Shown here: piece after piece, positions 13,583-16,197 of the stretch
How the letters are laid out: the number at the start of each line of letters is the position of its first letter
Numbering within the stretch: position 1 is the first letter of the stretch
Assembly: GCA_964407265.1 (NCBI GenBank)
Contig: CAYOUV010000069.1
Span: forward strand, 1-16,197
Length of the DNA stretch: 16,197 nucleotides
DNA from: CAYOUV01 sp964407265
Lineage (GTDB): Bacteria > Chloroflexota > Anaerolineae > Anaerolineales > Villigracilaceae
Reading direction: 5' to 3'
Notes under the pieces: generated by a model
The model's input: only the letters and a program-made list of their open reading frames with translations
What the model was told of the DNA's origin: nothing
The model's database searches: none
Translations under genes and position numbers: made by a program

Positions 13583-14140
13583 ATGCGGCTAAAAAGAGGA
13601 TTTAATACCGACCTGGAAACCGTCAAACGATTTCTAAATGTACTCGGCGGCAGTGCAGTCGTACTGGGGAGCAGCAATTTTGGGCGTCCAGGTTTTTTTA
13701 TCTACGCCCACGGCTTTATTCATGACTATATCGAAACGGTATTTTTACGCAAGGAGGAATTGCTGATCGATGCCCTGAAGACTTGCGGCTTTCCACCAGA
13801 CGACGGTCCGATTGGTTTCGTGCGAACTGATCAAGAGAAAATTAAAACTGCCGCGGTAGCCCTGCTTGCTGCAGCGCAACATTGGCACAGTGGGGATGAA
13901 AATGCGCGGTCCGAGGTTGCGTGGTCCGTGAGCCAGTTTACATCCACTTTTCGACAACATCTCGAGCGGTTGAAAAACCTGATCTTCCCTCTTCTGGAAC
14001 AAAACTTAACCCTGGAAGACGAACACAGAATTGCTGAGCGACTCAATACGATTGTCTTCGAGGTCGAGCCGGAGGACGAACCGGATAGATTTACGAAAAT
14101 GATCGAAACCCTGGAAGAAGAATTGCGCGATTGGTATTAA
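13583..14140 (+). CDS. Hemerythrin/HHE-like helical protein with missing ligands
   Basis: The product is 185 residues, all helical after about residue 38, soluble, with no signal peptide. The order of parts resembles an HHE domain: AHGFIHDYIETVFLRKEELL (42-61) with H43 and H-x3-E (H47, E51); CGFPPDDGPIGFVRTDQEKI (68-87), where the usual 'EH' after the Gly-rich turn is DQE; a middle helix to W101; and STFRQHLERLKNLIFPLLEQ (121-140), with H126 but Leu130/Lys131 where the Glu ligand is expected. So the fold looks right but a di-iron site would be incomplete. It may be a structural or sensing derivative, or bind a different metal. An N-terminal segment (1-37, LETVKRFLNVLGGSAVVLGS) is extra. The ATG has only a weak CAGGA site. 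I am fairly sure of the gene and less sure of the family. Confidence 0.65.
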   Translation: MRLKRGFNTDLETVKRFLNVLGGSAVVLGSSNFGRPGFFIYAHGFIHDYIETVFLRKEELLIDALKTCGFPPDDGPIGFVRTDQEKIKTAAVALLAAAQHWHSGDENARSEVAWSVSQFTSTFRQHLERLKNLIFPLLEQNLTLEDEHRIAERLNTIVFEVEPEDEPDRFTKMIETLEEELRDWY

Positions 14141-14171
14141 GCGTCTTCTTGTAAATCAAGGCATAGTGTTC

Positions 14172-14218
14172 AAGTGGGCGATCCTGCCCAAGCTGGCAGT
14201 AGGATCGCCCACTTTTTT
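14172..14218 (+). terminator. Strong Rho-independent terminator
   Basis: A 14-bp stem AAGTGGGCGATCCT (14172-14185) / AGGATCGCCCACTT (14201-14214), with an inner GCC/GGC pair, runs into TTTTTTT (14212-14218). It ends the + strand hemerythrin-like transcript. The minus side has no good U-run, so the convergent gene may not end here. Confidence 0.9.
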
Positions 14219-14239
14219 TGTTGTGAATCGGGAGCTGCA

Positions 14240-16195
14240 TTACCCCCCACAACTGAATTCGGATTGAAGTTTTTCGGAAAAGGCCTGGATACGCGGTTGA
14301 TCTTCCCGGTCGCTTGCTATCCGTTTCCACAAACTGCACAGCGCCTTTCGAGGAACCATATTCGAATCCCAGGCCAGTTTTGAAAGGCGTTCAGCTTCCT
14401 GTAAATTGCCTGTATAAGTGTAAGCTTCAATAAAGGGCAGCCATTCGGTGGGATCCTGCGGTTTGTAACCCAGGGCCTGCACCTGTTCCCCGAGTTTCGC
14501 GACTTTGTCCCAGTGGCCTTGCTGGCGGGCCAGCTCGGCTCTTTCGTAGTAATAACACCAGGTGTGGGCAGGTTCTGCCCCAAAAACAGCTTCTGGCAGG
14601 GTAGGTGTGGCCGCATTCGCCTGGATCAGGCTGGGGTCGGAGAGAGCGATGGCCTGCTTGAGCGCGTCCGGGTAACGCGCATATAATTCTTTATTTGCGT
14701 ACACCGGATCCAGCACACGCAGGCAACTCGTGGATGAAACGTAGAAGACGATCGCTTGCGAGGTGGAGCCATGAAAGGCTACGGTGCGGTAGGGTAATGA
14801 AACGGTTAACCCTGGATCCAGGGCTGGCAATTTGCCTCCCAATCGTTCCTGGGAGTACATCATCGCAAAAGGCAGTTCCGGTGGTTTGAAGTCCGGGTCA
14901 TACATCCAGTTGAGCGCTGCAGTAAACGAGAAGTCGGTCTCGTAATCGATACCGACGTAATTCGTCAGCAAGAGCGTATTGGGCTTCAGGGCCGGGATGC
15001 GCCAGGCGAATTGCCAGTAGATTTCCTGCTGGCGCGCCCAGTCGCGGCGGAATAAGTTGGCGTTGAAGAATTGCTGGCCGACGCCCAGCGCTACCAGTAT
15101 GGCGATAACCAGAATGCGGTAACGGCTCCTCGCGAACAACCACTCGATCAGACCGGCAGCCAGCAAGCAGGCCCCGATCATCATCGAGACCGTGAAGCGG
15201 TCAAAACTGGACTGTAAGGTCAGCGGCAGGCCCACTGCAAAAGACGGGATGCGACCGAGCAGGACGCCAATCAACCCCACCAGGATGGCCTGCTGTCCCC
15301 AGGCCCGTGAGCCGCTTTGCGCAACTGGAAAGGTAAGCCGCGAGAGATAAAATGCCAGCAAGCCAGATACAGCCAGGATCAGCCCCAACGTTCCCCAGGT
15401 GGATGGGGCGGTAATGGTCCTGGCAGCCAGCGGCAGGATTTGCACCCAGGCGTATAGCCCGGCTTTAGAGATGGCATCGCCCCCCGCTTTCAGGATTTGC
15501 AACGGCGCGGCCCAGCCCGCAGCCTGTAGATTCCCTGGGGCAGAGAGACCGTAATTCTTGTAGGCACCGGAAGTGTAGTAACTGTACAGCCAGATGGCGT
15601 ACCCCATCCAGACCAGCAGGTAAGGCAGCCAGTCTTTCACTGTGCGGGCGAGGCGAGATTTGAAGCTATCGACCGGTCCCGCAAGCATGCTCCAGATGAA
15701 CAGGAAGCGCAGTGGTTCCAGGGCCAGGAAGTATTCGGTCGGGAAGATGCCGGCAATTTGGAAGATCATTGCCAATGCGGTGAATAGAATGAAGCCTTTA
15801 CGGTCGTGCAGCGCTTTCCCGGTCAGGCCGAAGGAGACCAGGTAGAAGAAAAATGGGATCAATTCCTGGTTGATGTGGGTGAAGGCTACCCAGTGCTGGC
15901 TGTAACCCGGATATACCAGGAAAAGCAGCGCGGCAGTCAAGGCTTGGCGAGGCTGTTCCGGCCAGATATTTTTGAAGGCCCACCAGGCGGAAAGCGCCAG
16001 CGCGAAACGGACCAGCAGCGCAAAGGCCTGCCAGGCCAGCGGCGTTTCGGGCAGCAGGCTGGTGGTAGCCAGGAAGATCGGTCCCAGGAACGGACGGACG
16101 TGGCTGAAGGCGGGAATGAATTCTTGGGGGCCGAGGAAGCGGGCGATCCAGGCGAAAGGCCAGTCATCCCAGTAAAAGCCGGTCCATGGCAGCAG
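14240..16195 (-). CDS. GT-C-like polytopic membrane protein with soluble C-terminal domain, 5'-partial
   Basis: The frame stays open to the right edge, so the start is outside; the ATG at 15940 is internal. There are 651 visible residues. The first ones, FYWDDWPFAWIARFLG (7-22), hold an acidic DDW in what would be the first outer loop, and SHVRPFLGP (31-39) follows, both usual in GT-C glycosyltransferases that use polyprenyl-linked sugars. About 8-10 hydrophobic spans run from about 37 to 375. The remaining 275 residues are soluble: a mixed region (ALNWMYDPDFKPPELPFAMM), then TPR-like helices from about residue 535 (CYYYERAELARQQGHWDKVA, LPFIEAYTYTGNLQEAERLS). Donor and acceptor are unknown; a cell-surface glycan or glycoprotein role is inferred. 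It could also be a non-catalytic relative. It converges on the + strand transcript, separated by a terminator. Confidence 0.75.
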   Translation of the reverse strand: MLPWTGFYWDDWPFAWIARFLGPQEFIPAFSHVRPFLGPIFLATTSLLPETPLAWQAFALLVRFALALSAWWAFKNIWPEQPRQALTAALLFLVYPGYSQHWVAFTHINQELIPFFFYLVSFGLTGKALHDRKGFILFTALAMIFQIAGIFPTEYFLALEPLRFLFIWSMLAGPVDSFKSRLARTVKDWLPYLLVWMGYAIWLYSYYTSGAYKNYGLSAPGNLQAAGWAAPLQILKAGGDAISKAGLYAWVQILPLAARTITAPSTWGTLGLILAVSGLLAFYLSRLTFPVAQSGSRAWGQQAILVGLIGVLLGRIPSFAVGLPLTLQSSFDRFTVSMMIGACLLAAGLIEWLFARSRYRILVIAILVALGVGQQFFNANLFRRDWARQQEIYWQFAWRIPALKPNTLLLTNYVGIDYETDFSFTAALNWMYDPDFKPPELPFAMMYSQERLGGKLPALDPGLTVSLPYRTVAFHGSTSQAIVFYVSSTSCLRVLDPVYANKELYARYPDALKQAIALSDPSLIQANAATPTLPEAVFGAEPAHTWCYYYERAELARQQGHWDKVAKLGEQVQALGYKPQDPTEWLPFIEAYTYTGNLQEAERLSKLAWDSNMVPRKALCSLWKRIASDREDQPRIQAFSEKLQSEFSCGG

Positions 16196-16197
16196 CA

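Noticed and set aside
15642..15845. 67-codon plus-strand frame at the right end
   Set aside because: It is antisense to the membrane protein, whose frame is open for 651 codons with clear hydrophobic segments.

Overview
The window reads as a draft-assembly fragment of a bacterial chromosome, most likely an anaerobic member of the Chloroflexota, class Anaerolineae or a close relative. That placement is inference. It rests on gene content: lipoproteins with Thr/Pro-rich stalks and NBR1-type Ig-like domains, a lysine 2,3-aminomutase, a T-box-controlled pheST operon, a CpaE/CpaF pilus-type ATPase pair with a small conserved-looking gene between them, and a GT-C-like membrane protein with a soluble C-terminal tail. 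No rRNA or tRNA gene is present to fix the taxonomy.

Left part (1-4303, all +). A CpaE-like ATPase cut by the window edge, a 94-residue protein and a CpaF-type secretion ATPase form a tight operon. A run of exactly 100 N (1850-1949) breaks it. After the gap come an XRE-type HTH protein missing its start, a TPR protein, a two-domain GNAT acetyltransferase and a V4R-domain protein, closely packed on the same strand. They look like a sensory or regulatory cluster. Whether they truly belong to the cpaF operon cannot be decided across the gap.

Middle (4338-9527, all +). An alpha/beta hydrolase of the monoacylglycerol-lipase type is followed by a promoter and a complete T-box leader with a UUC (Phe) specifier, a T-box core and a terminator. 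The leader precedes pheS and pheT, so uncharged tRNA-Phe should control phenylalanyl-tRNA synthetase. A small two-TM protein follows from its own promoter, which overlaps the hairpin behind pheT. A near-perfect 41-nt palindrome then acts as a probable two-way terminator.

Right-centre (9597-12360, all -). kamA is followed by two paralogous NBR1-Ig lipoproteins in what looks like one operon. It is driven by a good promoter about 150 nt upstream, in the kamA/degV divergent region, with an inverted repeat just downstream of the predicted transcription start.

Right part (12626-16197). On + lie a DegV-family lipid-binding protein and a hemerythrin-like protein that has lost several iron-ligand positions, ending in a strong terminator. 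Converging from the right edge is a large GT-C-like membrane protein whose start lies outside the window.

Nothing here is a proven new system. The best candidates for follow-up are the kamA/NBR1-Ig lipoprotein operon, the degenerate hemerythrin, and the HTH-TPR-GNAT-V4R cluster beside the pilus ATPases.
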